Origin: Elusimicrobia bacterium CG1_02_56_21
GTDB lineage: Bacteria; Elusimicrobiota; Elusimicrobia; Elusimicrobiales; UBA9959
NCBI GenBank assembly: GCA_001871115.1
Contig: MNUR01000096.1
Location: forward strand, 1-55,521
Length of the DNA stretch: 55,521 bases
Reading direction: 5' to 3'
Shown: positions 1 to 7,112 of the stretch, piece by piece
Numbering within the stretch: position 1 is the first letter of the stretch
Layout of the letters: the number at the start of each line of letters is the position of its first letter
Position numbers and translations under genes: made by a program
The notes under the pieces: generated by a model
What the model saw: only the letters and a program-made list of their open reading frames with translations
What the model was told of the DNA's origin: nothing
Database searches by the model: none

Positions 1-288
1 GCCGATGTCCCCTATTTGGTAAATGAGAAGGATGCCATTATTAAGGTGGGGGCCGAATTGGTCTATCTCGACAGTCTTTCGTTGCAGACTGGTTATAATT
101 TCAATTCTGATGCCCAAGGCCTTACTTTTGGCGCAGGGGTTTTATGGGGAAAGATAAACGTGAACTATGGTCTTGGTCTTACTGAAGGCCTTAGTGATGT
201 GCATCGGATAACTATTGGGTATCGTTTCGGGGAAACCATACTCGTACCGGCGGAAGATAAAACAAAAGTGGACTTTAAGCGCATTTAA
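1..288 (+). CDS. PorV/PorQ-like outer membrane beta-barrel protein, C-terminal end (partial)
   Basis: The reading frame is open from base 1, so the start lies upstream of the window; 95 codons are present before the TAA. The visible end alternates hydrophobic and polar residues as beta-barrel strands do. It carries the pattern GYNFNSDAQGLTFGAGV, then a strand ending in HRITIGYRF, which resembles the closing strands of PorV/PorQ-family (UPF0164) barrels. The last 17 residues are polar and lie beyond the final strand. PorV homologues act in the outer membrane and in Bacteroidetes shuttle type IX secretion substrates; no such role can be shown here. A lipoprotein gene follows after 14 bp. Confidence 0.6.
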   Translation, partial: ADVPYLVNEKDAIIKVGAELVYLDSLSLQTGYNFNSDAQGLTFGAGVLWGKINVNYGLGLTEGLSDVHRITIGYRFGETILVPAEDKTKVDFKRI

Positions 289-302
289 CGGAGAAGAAGT
301 GT

Positions 303-653
303 ATGAAAGCTAATTTATTAATAATCTTGGTTGCCCCATTCTTGCTGGCCGGGTGTGCGCATGTAACTCCCGCAGTCTCAAGCATGAGTTTTTCTCCCGA
401 GGCCATGGAAGTGATGGGTGTTGGTAGCGGGGAAAGTTCCCAGACTTATCTATTCTGCTTCATACCTGTGGGACCAGCTTATTCTACGCTTAATGCGGTG
501 AAGGGAGTAGTTGAAACCGGCAAGGGCGATGCATTAATCAATACTGTGGCCGAGCATGAAACTTTCTGGGCCATGCCATTTATGTGCAGGCATACAATTC
601 GTGTAAATGGAACTGTCATTAAGTTTAAGAAAAACAGTCCACCTCTTAAGTGA
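303..653 (+). CDS. Small lipoprotein, TRL/DUF6567-like
   Basis: A 116-residue protein preceded by a good Shine-Dalgarno (GGAGAAG). The N-terminus is a lipoprotein signal peptide: charged MKAN, hydrophobic stretch, then lipobox LAGC with C18 as the lipidated cysteine. The mature part has a GSGESSQTYLFCFIPVG segment followed by a GDALIN motif. This resembles short TRL-like or DUF6567-like lipoproteins, in which a small, conserved 'GDALI' core follows the lipidated cysteine. The function of that group is unknown. The gene sits 14 bp after the barrel gene and is probably co-transcribed with it, so an outer-membrane location is likely. Confidence 0.55.
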   Translation: MKANLLIILVAPFLLAGCAHVTPAVSSMSFSPEAMEVMGVGSGESSQTYLFCFIPVGPAYSTLNAVKGVVETGKGDALINTVAEHETFWAMPFMCRHTIRVNGTVIKFKKNSPPLK

Positions 654-798
654 TAATCAGCAGACATCACTAGGCATCAGTTCCCGGGTTTTCTCTCAAA
701 CTGATCACAAATCCGATCACTGCTTTGAACCGATCACTTTGTGCATGTGATCACTAGAAATCACCGTCTTAAAATGTAACTTTCTCCGACGATAAATG

Positions 799-827
799 TT
801 GCAACTGCCGAAACCTTGTGCTATAAT
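799..827 (+). promoter_or_regulatory. Sigma-70 promoter of the initiator-type tRNA
   Basis: TTGCAA (799-804), a 17-bp spacer and a consensus TATAAT (822-827). The start would fall 6-7 nt downstream, at the first bases of the tRNA. Confidence 0.75.
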
Positions 828-832
828 ACATG

Positions 833-909
833 TGCGGGGTAGAGCAGCCTGGTAGCTCGCAAGGCCCATAACCTTGAGGTCGTTGGTTCAAATCCAACCC
901 CCGCAACCA
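833..909 (+). tRNA. tRNA-Met (CAU), initiator type, with unusual C33
   Basis: A complete cloverleaf of 77 nt with encoded CCA. The acceptor is TGCGGGG/CCCCGCA with discriminator A, the D arm is GAGC-AGCCTGGTA-GCTC and the T arm is GTTGG-TTCAAAT-CCAAC. The anticodon arm is CAAGG-CCCATAA-CCTTG, giving anticodon CAU. The D arm with A11:U24 and the AGCCUGG loop match bacterial initiator tRNAs. Three features are not canonical. Position 33 is C instead of the near-universal U. The anticodon stem has only two G:C pairs next to the loop, the third being A29:U41. Positions 1 and 72 form a U:A pair rather than the C:A mismatch. Confidence 0.88.
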
Positions 910-941
910 AAAGCCCTCGAATTAATTTCGAGGGCTTTTGC
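909..941 (+). terminator. Rho-independent terminator after tRNA-Met
   Basis: AAAAGCCCTCGA and TCGAGGGCTTTT form a 12-bp stem around a short AT-rich loop, directly after the CCA end. The U-tract is part of the stem. Confidence 0.85.
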
Positions 942-955
942 TTTATCCGGGTGGG

Positions 956-1004
956 CGGGCCGCTGCGGGATAAGTCTCGCTTTAGCCGGCTGCCCGTTTT
1001 TTTT
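956..1004 (+). terminator. Terminator-like hairpin in the leader of the FKBP gene
   Basis: CGGGCCGC (956-963) pairs with GCTGCCCG (989-996) with one mismatch. Inside it lies a second hairpin, GCGGGA-TAAG-TCTCGC, and eight T residues follow. It ends 36 bp before the FKBP start codon, so it could be a second terminator of the tRNA unit or an attenuator of the FKBP gene. Confidence 0.5.
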
Positions 1005-1039
1005 AGTAGAATATGCAATATAGTTTCTGGAGGATATAA

Positions 1040-1786
1040 ATGAACAAGATACTGCTCGCTGTGTTTGCCTGCTTAATAGCCGGTTCCGCTTTGGCCGCAG
1101 ATAAGCCCATGACAGAGGATCAGAAGACCCTCTATTTCCTGGGCCAGGCCGTAAGTTCAAAGATCAAACAATTCGAATTCAGCCCGGACGAGACCAAGTA
1201 CATAATCCAGGGATTTTCCGAAGCTCTCTCGGGTGAAAAGAGCAAGGCCGACGAGACCTACGGAATGAAGCTTAACGCCTACCTGGCAAAAAAACAGGAA
1301 GCCGTGGTGGCCAAGCAGAAAGACGCCGCCAAGCCTTTCCTGGACAAAATGGCTAAAGAGAAAGGCGCAGAGAAACTCCAGTCCGGAGTGATCTATATCC
1401 CGGTCAAGCAGGGCACCGGCCCCATGCCGAAGGCCAGCGACATGGTCAAGGTTCATTACCACGGGACTTTCCCTGACGGCAAGGTTTTTGACTCTTCCGT
1501 GGACCGCGGAACCCCCGCGGAGTTCCCTCTTGGCGGGGTGATCCCCTGCTGGACCGAGGGCGTGCAGAAAATCAAAGTGGGCGGCAAGGCCAGGCTGGTC
1601 TGTCCCTCAGACACGGCCTACGGCGACCAAGGGGCCGGCGGCGCCATCCCCGGCGGCGCTACTCTTGTATTCGAGGTGGAGCTCCTTGAAATAATGAAAG
1701 ACAAAACGGCGGATATGCCGGCCGCGCAGCCCGTCAAAGCTAAAAAAACAGAGGCGAAGCCTGCCAAGAAAGCCGAAAAGAAATAA
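1040..1786 (+). CDS. FKBP-type peptidyl-prolyl cis-trans isomerase, periplasmic
   Basis: A 248-residue protein with SD GGAGG 6 nt before the ATG. A Sec signal peptide occupies residues 1-19 (cut after SALA). A helical FKBP N-type dimerisation region follows (about 22-110). The FKBP catalytic domain is at about 115-218, with VHYHG at 138-142, a DSS turn near 151, GVIPCWTEGV at 166-175, AYGDQGAGG near 193 and IPGGATLVFEVELLEI at 203-218. These match FkpA/Mip-type isomerases, which speed proline isomerisation and assist folding of envelope proteins. The C-terminal 29 residues are a Lys/Ala-rich tail not typical of FkpA and may bind an anionic surface. Strong terminators lie on both sides, so it is a single-gene unit. 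Confidence 0.92.
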   Translation: MNKILLAVFACLIAGSALAADKPMTEDQKTLYFLGQAVSSKIKQFEFSPDETKYIIQGFSEALSGEKSKADETYGMKLNAYLAKKQEAVVAKQKDAAKPFLDKMAKEKGAEKLQSGVIYIPVKQGTGPMPKASDMVKVHYHGTFPDGKVFDSSVDRGTPAEFPLGGVIPCWTEGVQKIKVGGKARLVCPSDTAYGDQGAGGAIPGGATLVFEVELLEIMKDKTADMPAAQPVKAKKTEAKPAKKAEKK

Positions 1787-1800
1787 AGCTGTTGTCTGAA

Positions 1801-1830
1801 AAAAGCCCCGGGAAGCCGGGGCTTTTTTTT
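1801..1830 (+). terminator. Rho-independent terminator after the FKBP gene
   Basis: AGCCCCGG (1804-1811), GAAG loop, CCGGGGCT (1816-1823), followed by T7. The A run on the other side lets it also serve the converging terC-family gene. Confidence 0.9.
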
Positions 1831-1850
1831 GTCTTCCTGCCGGGTTTAAC

Positions 1851-2798
1851 TCAACCGGGGAAACGGGGCTTCTGCTGCTCTGCCGGGTGGTGCGGGTGTT
1901 TTATAAGTACCGACAGCAGTATGGAAACGGCGAGTATCCCCAGAACCACCACCAGGGAGAATAGCGGGGGGATATGCATGTAGCCGGAAAGCAGCATCTT
2001 TACCCCTACATAGAACAGGATTATGGAGATGCCGGCTTTCAGGTAGCGGAACAGGTCCATGACCGAAGCCAACAGGAAATACAGGGACCTGAGTCCCACC
2101 ACGGCGAAGACGTTAGAGGTGTAAACGATGAATTTATCTTTTGATACCGCCAGCACGGCCGGGATGGAGTCGACCGCGAAGATAAGGTCCGAGGTTTCAA
2201 TGACCACAAGGGTGGCCAGCAGCGGCGTGGCGTGCCACACATGGCGCTTTACGAAAAAATAGCCGTCAGACGGCTCTTTGTCTATCGGGATCAGTCTGCC
2301 CAGGAGTTTAAGCACCGGGTTGGCGCCCGGGTCCATGTCGCCTTCTTTCTGCAGGATCATCTTTACGGCTGTGATTATGAGTATGCCGCCGAAAACGTAG
2401 ATCAGCCAGCTGAAGCTCTGTATAAGTTTTACGCCGGTGAAAATAAGGACAAGGCGCATTAAAACCGCTCCGAGAATACCCCAGGTGAGTATCTTCGGCT
2501 GGTACTTCCTGGGTATGCCGAAATAGGCGAAGATCATTATAAACACGAACATATTGTCCACAGAGAGGGAATACTCTATGACATAGGCGGTGAAGAACTC
2601 CACCATCTTGTTAAAGCCCAGCATATGCCCGGTAAGGAAACCGAACAGCGCGGCTATCAGCATCCAGAAAGCGCAGAGCAGGGTGGCCTCTTTGTGGGTT
2701 ATCACGTGAGCCTTACCGGCTGAAAGCTTTAAATCGGCCAGAAAAAGGGCCGTGGCCGTAACCGTGAAAATTATCCACATGATTTCGTGGGGGGTCAT
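1851..2798 (-). CDS. TerC/Alx-family integral membrane protein
   Basis: A 315-residue protein with about eight to nine hydrophobic segments. The two acidic family signatures are in membrane segments: EYSLSVDNMFVF (E75, D81) and ETSDLIFAVDSIPAV (201-215). Together they identify the TerC/Alx/YjbE family. Members export Mn2+ or other metals, or assist metal loading of secreted proteins; the substrate here cannot be read from sequence. The C-terminus is a His/Pro-rich tail (HPHHPAEQ) that could bind metal. There is no Shine-Dalgarno before the ATG, and a TATAAT box ends only 6 nt upstream, so the mRNA may be leaderless. No yybP-ykoY riboswitch is visible. Confidence 0.9.
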   Translation of the reverse strand: MTPHEIMWIIFTVTATALFLADLKLSAGKAHVITHKEATLLCAFWMLIAALFGFLTGHMLGFNKMVEFFTAYVIEYSLSVDNMFVFIMIFAYFGIPRKYQPKILTWGILGAVLMRLVLIFTGVKLIQSFSWLIYVFGGILIITAVKMILQKEGDMDPGANPVLKLLGRLIPIDKEPSDGYFFVKRHVWHATPLLATLVVIETSDLIFAVDSIPAVLAVSKDKFIVYTSNVFAVVGLRSLYFLLASVMDLFRYLKAGISIILFYVGVKMLLSGYMHIPPLFSLVVVLGILAVSILLSVLIKHPHHPAEQQKPRFPG

Positions 2799-2804
2799 AT
2801 TAGT

Positions 2805-2810
2805 ATTATA
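2805..2810 (-). promoter_or_regulatory. -10 box of the terC-family gene (leaderless start)
   Basis: Perfect TATAAT on the minus strand, separated from the ATG by 6 nt, so transcription should begin at or next to the A of the start codon. No convincing -35 box is seen. Confidence 0.5.
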
Positions 2811-2846
2811 TAAAATTGCTAAAGTAAGGCCGCCTGCCCGGGGATG

Positions 2847-2875
2847 TTTACTTTCCTCCGGATATTGTTTAGAAT
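2847..2875 (+). promoter_or_regulatory. Promoter of the P-loop protein gene
   Basis: TTTACT (2847-2852), 17-bp spacer, TAGAAT (2870-2875). It is about 30 nt upstream of the ATG and divergent from the terC-family promoter. Confidence 0.55.
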
Positions 2876-2905
2876 CTGTTTATTACATTTTGCGAGGAGG
2901 ATACA

Positions 2906-3889
2906 ATGAGCGAAACTTTTGACATAGTGCTGCTTCTGGCCCTGCCGGCATCCGGTAAATCCGAGGTAAGGCGTTTCCTGGCTAATGTGGAGCCTGAAAG
3001 GCTTAAGAACGATTTTCATATAGGGTCTAACCTGCAGCTGGACGACTTCCCCTACGTGCATATGATGCGCCGCGCGGACGACGAACTGGTTAAGCTGGGC
3101 AAAAGCCGCCTTTTCTTTAAGGCAGGCGACAAACCTTTTATAAACACCAGGGACTGGGGAACTCTTATCCACCTCCTTAACGAAGATTACCGCGACCTGA
3201 TGGGGAAGAAAGTGGCAAAGACCGATTCCGCCGCCGACCTGCTTATGCGCCGCATAGACAAGGCCGGCGAACTGGCCGCGATAGCCCCTCGCCTGTCCGC
3301 CCTGGACAAGACCGTCCGGAGCACGGTGGCCGGCGCCCTTGAGAAAGAAGCCCGCGCTATGCTGGAAGAAAAGCACGCCGCCTACCCCGAATCTTTCGAG
3401 GGGAAGACAATAGTCATAGAGGCCGCCCGCGGCGGGCCTGACGGTTCTTCGTTCCCGCTGCCCTCCCCGCTGGGCTACCAGTATTCCCTGGGTGAAATGG
3501 ACCCCGAAATCCTCAAGAGGGCCGTTATCCTTTATGTGTGGGTAACTCCCGAAGAGAGCCGCCGCAAGAATACCGCCCGCACCAACCCCGACGACCCCGG
3601 CTCCATCCTGCACCACGGAGTCCCTATGGAAGTTATGCTGAACGACTATGGTTGCGACGATATGGACTATCTGGAGAATAACTCGGAAGTGGCCGGTTCT
3701 ATCACGGTCACCGCCCGGGGCCAGAAATTCCATATCCCCATAGGCCGCTTCGACAACCGCGTAGACAAAACCAGCTTCCTGCGAGCTGAGAAGGGTGACT
3801 GGGACCCCGCAATGGTCGCCGATATCACCAACGGGATCAAGTCGGCTACCGATAAGTTATATTCGCTGATCACGCCCGTAAAAAAGTAA
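2906..3889 (+). CDS. Uncharacterised P-loop NTPase/kinase-like protein
   Basis: A 327-residue soluble protein with strong SD (GAGGAGG). The N-terminus is a hydrophobic strand followed by ALPASGKSEV (12-21), a Walker A-like loop as in small-molecule kinases and nucleotide-binding proteins. Other conspicuous segments are a DDFPYVHMMRRADDE stretch (about 46-60), a strand KTIVIEAARGGPDG before the middle of the chain and a strand ILYVWVTPEESRRKN in the C-terminal half, the latter resembling the lid/arginine region of kinases. There is no signal peptide or membrane segment. I do not recognise a named family and do not assign a substrate. It is a single gene with its own promoter and a strong terminator, between a metal-related membrane protein and a symporter. 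Confidence 0.6.
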   Translation: MSETFDIVLLLALPASGKSEVRRFLANVEPERLKNDFHIGSNLQLDDFPYVHMMRRADDELVKLGKSRLFFKAGDKPFINTRDWGTLIHLLNEDYRDLMGKKVAKTDSAADLLMRRIDKAGELAAIAPRLSALDKTVRSTVAGALEKEARAMLEEKHAAYPESFEGKTIVIEAARGGPDGSSFPLPSPLGYQYSLGEMDPEILKRAVILYVWVTPEESRRKNTARTNPDDPGSILHHGVPMEVMLNDYGCDDMDYLENNSEVAGSITVTARGQKFHIPIGRFDNRVDKTSFLRAEKGDWDPAMVADITNGIKSATDKLYSLITPVKK

Positions 3890-3902
3890 AACCGGCTTAA
3901 AG

Positions 3903-3937
3903 ACAGCCGCGGCTACTTAGGCCGCGGCTGTTTTTTT
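3903..3937 (+). terminator. Rho-independent terminator after the P-loop gene
   Basis: ACAGCCGCGGC (3903-3913), a 7-nt loop, GCCGCGGCTGT (3921-3931), then a run of T. Confidence 0.92.
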
Positions 3938-4070
3938 GTACCGGCTGCCTGAGGTCAGGGCTCTCTGCTGCCTGCGGTTTTTTCACCGCCCTATTTTTTG
4001 TATCATTTCACTTTGCTTCCTTTAGCGAATGCGCGGGAGGCCTAGTTTTAAACAGGGGCTTTATTCAACT

Positions 4071-5576
4071 ATGACAAATTCTAAAAAAGAAACCTGGGGT
4101 TCAAGGATGGGGCTTATCCTGGCAATGGCCGGGAGCGCGGTAGGGCTGGGAAATTTCCTGCGGTTTCCCGCCCAGGCTATCCAGAACGGCGGGGGAGCTT
4201 TTATCATCCCTTACCTGACCTGCTTTGTCCTTATGGGCATCCCGCTGCTTTACGTTGAATGGGGGATGGGCCGCTACGGCGGCAAATCGGGACAGCACAG
4301 CACTCCTTTCATGTTCGGGGCTCTGGATAAACGCTTTTTCTGGAAATACCTGGGCGTCTTCGGGATATTTACCAATCTCGCCGTAGCGGCGTATTACTGC
4401 TATATAGAATCCTGGACGCTTTCCTGGGCTTACCATTCCGCCGCCGGCCATTTCCTGGGGCAAACCCAGGGCCAGGTAGCGGCTTTCTTTAACACTTATG
4501 TGGGTTTGGGGACTTCAGAACCTGTAATGTTCTGGATTTTCTGCCTGGTTCTTAATACCTGGATACTTTCCCGGGGTTTAAAGGGCGGCGTTGAAATGGC
4601 CGCGAAGATAGGCATGCCGATGCTTCTGCTGCTGGGCGTCATACTCGCCATCAGGGGCGTAACCCTTTCCGCGGGCAGCCACGGCGCTATATATGACGGA
4701 GTCATAGGGCTTAACTACCTGTGGCAGCCTAACTTCAGTTCTATCTGGGACCCGGTAGTCTGGCGAAATGCGGCCGGCCAGATATTCTTCACGCTTTCCC
4801 TGGGCATGGGCAGCATACACTGTTACGCCTCCTATGTTAAGTCCAAGGACGATATCGCCCTTAACGCTATGAGCGCCGGCTGGATGAACGAGTTTGTAGA
4901 AGTCGTGCTCGGTTCCGCGATCATAATCCCTATTGCCGTCGGTTACCTGGGAGTGGATAAGGTTGTGCAGATGACCAAGGGGGGGAGCGGGTTCGGCATT
5001 GGATTTATGACCCTGCCTTACCTTTTCGCCCAGTGGGGACCGGCTCTTTCAGCCATGGCCGGGGTCATGTGGTTCGGCCTGCTGTTCTTTGCCGGGATAA
5101 CTTCTTCTCTGGCGATGGGAACGCCCTGCATGGCATTCATGGAGGATAACTTCCGCTGGGGCCGCACAAAGGCTGCCTGGACTTTCGGCGCCGCCGTGCT
5201 GCTTCTGGGCATCCCCTGCGTGCTGTCGCAGGAGGCCTTCGGGGAATTCGACTACTGGGTCGGAACTATTTCGCTGGTTATCTTCGCAATGGCCGAGATA
5301 ATCCTTTTTGCCTGGGTATTCGGTATGGAAAAGGGCTGGAAAGAGATAACCAGGGGGGCCGATATCAAGGTTCCGATAGCGTTTAAATACATAATTAAAT
5401 ATGTCACGCCCCTGTTCCTGCTCGTGGTTTTCTTCGGGAGTCTGCCCGAAATCTGGGCAACGCTCACCAAAAAGATCACCGGGGCCGTGCTTTTTGCCCG
5501 GATACTGATGGTGGCCCTGTTCGCCGCTATCTCGGGCCTGGTTTACGTTGCTAATAAAAAGAAGGTGGCCTTATGA
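4071..5576 (+). CDS. Neurotransmitter:sodium symporter (NSS) family transporter, large subunit
   Basis: A 501-residue protein with about 11-12 membrane segments. TM1 carries the NSS signature AGSAVGLGNFLRFP (about 20-33), the unwound segment that binds Na+ and substrate, followed by NGGGAFIIPYL. Related transporters (LeuT, MetP, TnaT) move amino acids with sodium. The ATG at 4071 starts the typical N-terminus just before the TWGSRMG motif. An upstream in-frame ATG at 4029 would add 14 non-conserved residues and has no Shine-Dalgarno. The stop overlaps the start of a 47-codon gene (ATGA), whose product is the expected small subunit. The substrate is probably an amino acid, by family. Confidence 0.92.
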   Translation: MTNSKKETWGSRMGLILAMAGSAVGLGNFLRFPAQAIQNGGGAFIIPYLTCFVLMGIPLLYVEWGMGRYGGKSGQHSTPFMFGALDKRFFWKYLGVFGIFTNLAVAAYYCYIESWTLSWAYHSAAGHFLGQTQGQVAAFFNTYVGLGTSEPVMFWIFCLVLNTWILSRGLKGGVEMAAKIGMPMLLLLGVILAIRGVTLSAGSHGAIYDGVIGLNYLWQPNFSSIWDPVVWRNAAGQIFFTLSLGMGSIHCYASYVKSKDDIALNAMSAGWMNEFVEVVLGSAIIIPIAVGYLGVDKVVQMTKGGSGFGIGFMTLPYLFAQWGPALSAMAGVMWFGLLFFAGITSSLAMGTPCMAFMEDNFRWGRTKAAWTFGAAVLLLGIPCVLSQEAFGEFDYWVGTISLVIFAMAEIILFAWVFGMEKGWKEITRGADIKVPIAFKYIIKYVTPLFLLVVFFGSLPEIWATLTKKITGAVLFARILMVALFAAISGLVYVANKKKVAL

Positions 5577-5716
5577 GCACAAGCGCTCTGCTGATGCTGG
5601 TAGTTACAGAGGTCACCGTGACCCTGTTCACCATATTTTTCTTCTGGAAAGTTCTGACCGTGCCTCCCAAGCCGGAGCCGGATTCTTTCGCGGATAATGA
5701 CGACGAAGCGCGCTGA
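5573..5716 (+). CDS. MetS-like small subunit of the NSS transporter
   Basis: A 47-codon gene overlapping the transporter stop by 4 bp (ATGA), with SD AAGGTGG just upstream. The product has one hydrophobic helix (about residues 5-30), a short Pro-rich turn (VPPKPEPD) and an acidic tail (DNDDEAR). In Corynebacterium, MetP needs a tiny single-helix partner, MetS, encoded directly downstream. Size, topology, position and overlap all fit that arrangement, while the sequence itself is too short to prove homology. Translational coupling with the large subunit is likely. Confidence 0.75.
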   Translation: MSTSALLMLVVTEVTVTLFTIFFFWKVLTVPPKPEPDSFADNDDEAR

Positions 5717-5772
5717 GCTCGGGGAATAGAACACCCTGCCTGCGGGCGGAAACCCCCGGACCCTGCATTTGG

Positions 5773-5778
5773 TATAAT
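5773..5778 (+). promoter_or_regulatory. -10 box upstream of the YgjP-like gene
   Basis: Perfect TATAAT preceded by TTTGG; no good -35 box. The start would fall near 5785, about 26 nt before the chosen ATG. Confidence 0.45.
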
Positions 5779-5810
5779 TGCCTTATGCGGGGTCTGCCTC
5801 TTTCTCTATT

Positions 5811-6338
5811 ATGTCTATAAGCGAACTCTGCCGCGATGTGCGGTCTTTTCTTAACGGGCTAGCTAGCGAACTGCCGGATATTTTCCCGGCGCCGAGGCAG
5901 CCGCGGCCCTCTCGCAGGGGTCCCGGCAGTCCGGTTCTCCGGGATGCCGCGGGCCGCAAAGAAGCCAGGCAAATCATAATCGGCAGGGTCGAATACTTGG
6001 CCCGGCGGCTCGGCCTGGAATACGGCCGCGTCTTTGTTAAAGACCAGCGCACGCTCTGGGGCAGCTGCTCCGGCAGGAAGAACCTGAACTTTAACTGGCG
6101 CCTGGCCGCGGCCCCGCAGGATATCCTGGATTACGTGGTGATACACGAGCTCTGCCACCTCCGCGAAATGAATCATTCGAGAAAATTCTGGGACCTGGTC
6201 CGGGCGGCCTGCCCTGACTATCCCGCCCGTCGTAAATGGCTGCGCGACAATTGCGCCCTGGTAAGGACTCCGGCGCCTCTGGCCGCCCGGGAGGCCGCTT
6301 TTTTGGCGGCCTCTCTTAACAGCTTTAATGAACTTTAA
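5811..6338 (+). CDS. YgjP/SprT-like zinc metallopeptidase (M48-related, DUF45)
   Basis: A 175-residue soluble protein. The core has LWGSCS (82-87), strand NLNFNWRL (91-98) and the zinc motif HELCH (112-116) with a third ligand at H122 (HExxHx5H). This is the YgjP (UPF DUF45) arrangement, a predicted metallopeptidase of unknown substrate. The ATG at 5811 is preferred because the alternative TTG at 5778 lies inside the -10 box. No Shine-Dalgarno is evident. The C-terminus overlaps the next gene by 11 bp, pointing to one transcript with the MBL hydrolase and the helicase. Confidence 0.87.
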   Translation: MSISELCRDVRSFLNGLASELPDIFPAPRQPRPSRRGPGSPVLRDAAGRKEARQIIIGRVEYLARRLGLEYGRVFVKDQRTLWGSCSGRKNLNFNWRLAAAPQDILDYVVIHELCHLREMNHSRKFWDLVRAACPDYPARRKWLRDNCALVRTPAPLAAREAAFLAASLNSFNEL

Positions 6339-7104
6339 ATCGCTCTGCTCGGGCAGCGGGGGCAACTCCGCGCTGCTTTGGACGGCCGGCAGCGCCGTGC
6401 TTATAGATTTTGCGCCCGGCTGCCAGCGGGACTGCAGGGCCGCACTGCGCGAACTCAGGGAAACCTGCGCAACTTTGAATACGGTCCTGGTAACCCACGC
6501 GCACGGGGATCATATTAACCGCAATTCGCTGCGGGTGCTGAGCGAGCAGGGGTTTACCGTGCGCTGCCATCCTGAAGTCCGCAGGGAGATACTGAAGCGG
6601 CACGGGGAAACCTATTCCGGGATAATTAAGTCTTTTGAGGGCGAAGTCCATGTGGGGGATCTTAAAATCCGGGGCGTGCCGGTGGACCATTCTCCTTCCT
6701 GCTACGCTACAGCTTTTATCATCTCTTCCGGGCAGGGGAAAAAAGCCTCGGTCTTTACCGACTTGAGGCGCTTCGGGGCCGGGCATCCGGCCCTGGCCGC
6801 GGATTCCGACCTGCTCTGGCTGGAAGCCAACCACGACCTTGAGCTTCTTAAGAGCTGCGGTCACCCCGGTTCGGAATTCCATCTCTCGAATACGGAGACT
6901 GCCAGGTTCCTGCACAAGGTCTGCTCGCTCAGCGCCCGCCAGCCGCAGTTTGTAGTTCTGGGGCATTTAAGCGCGGACTGCAATGCCCCGCATCTGCCCG
7001 AACTGGAAATAAAGACTTACTTTAAAGAGCAGGGCTGCAGGATAAAATTCAGGACGCAGGTGGCGCCGCGGGACCGGCATGGCAGCGTGCTGACCTTAAA
7101 ATAA
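6328..7104 (+). CDS. MBL-fold metallo-hydrolase (YycJ/WalJ-like)
   Basis: A 258-residue protein opening with a strand and CSGSGGNS (7-14), the start typical of YycJ/WalJ-type and PhnP-like beta-lactamase-fold hydrolases. The metal motif THAHGDH is at 56-62. Further His and Asp ligands are expected in VDHSPSC, SVFTDL and VVLGHLS. Relatives are predicted exonucleases or phosphodiesterases, but the substrate here is unknown. No signal peptide, so it is cytoplasmic. It overlaps the upstream peptidase gene by 11 bp and sits 8 bp ahead of a DinG-type helicase, which makes a nucleic-acid role plausible. Confidence 0.85.
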   Translation: MNFKSLCSGSGGNSALLWTAGSAVLIDFAPGCQRDCRAALRELRETCATLNTVLVTHAHGDHINRNSLRVLSEQGFTVRCHPEVRREILKRHGETYSGIIKSFEGEVHVGDLKIRGVPVDHSPSCYATAFIISSGQGKKASVFTDLRRFGAGHPALAADSDLLWLEANHDLELLKSCGHPGSEFHLSNTETARFLHKVCSLSARQPQFVVLGHLSADCNAPHLPELEIKTYFKEQGCRIKFRTQVAPRDRHGSVLTLK

Positions 7105-7112
7105 CCGCATAA

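Noticed and set aside
2799..2905. Mn2+ yybP-ykoY riboswitch before the terC-family gene
   Set aside because: The gap is too short and the -10 box is 6 nt from the ATG; no riboswitch core seen.
2819..3733. 304-codon minus-strand frame opposite the P-loop gene
   Set aside because: GC-rich shadow; no domain, and the plus-strand frame has a promoter, SD and terminator.
4029..4070. Upstream ATG start for the NSS transporter
   Set aside because: No SD and 14 extra residues not expected for the family.
5785..5820. 11-codon frame directly at the predicted transcription start, overlapping the YgjP start
   Set aside because: Could be a leader peptide, but there is no SD and no regulatory codon pattern; too short to support.
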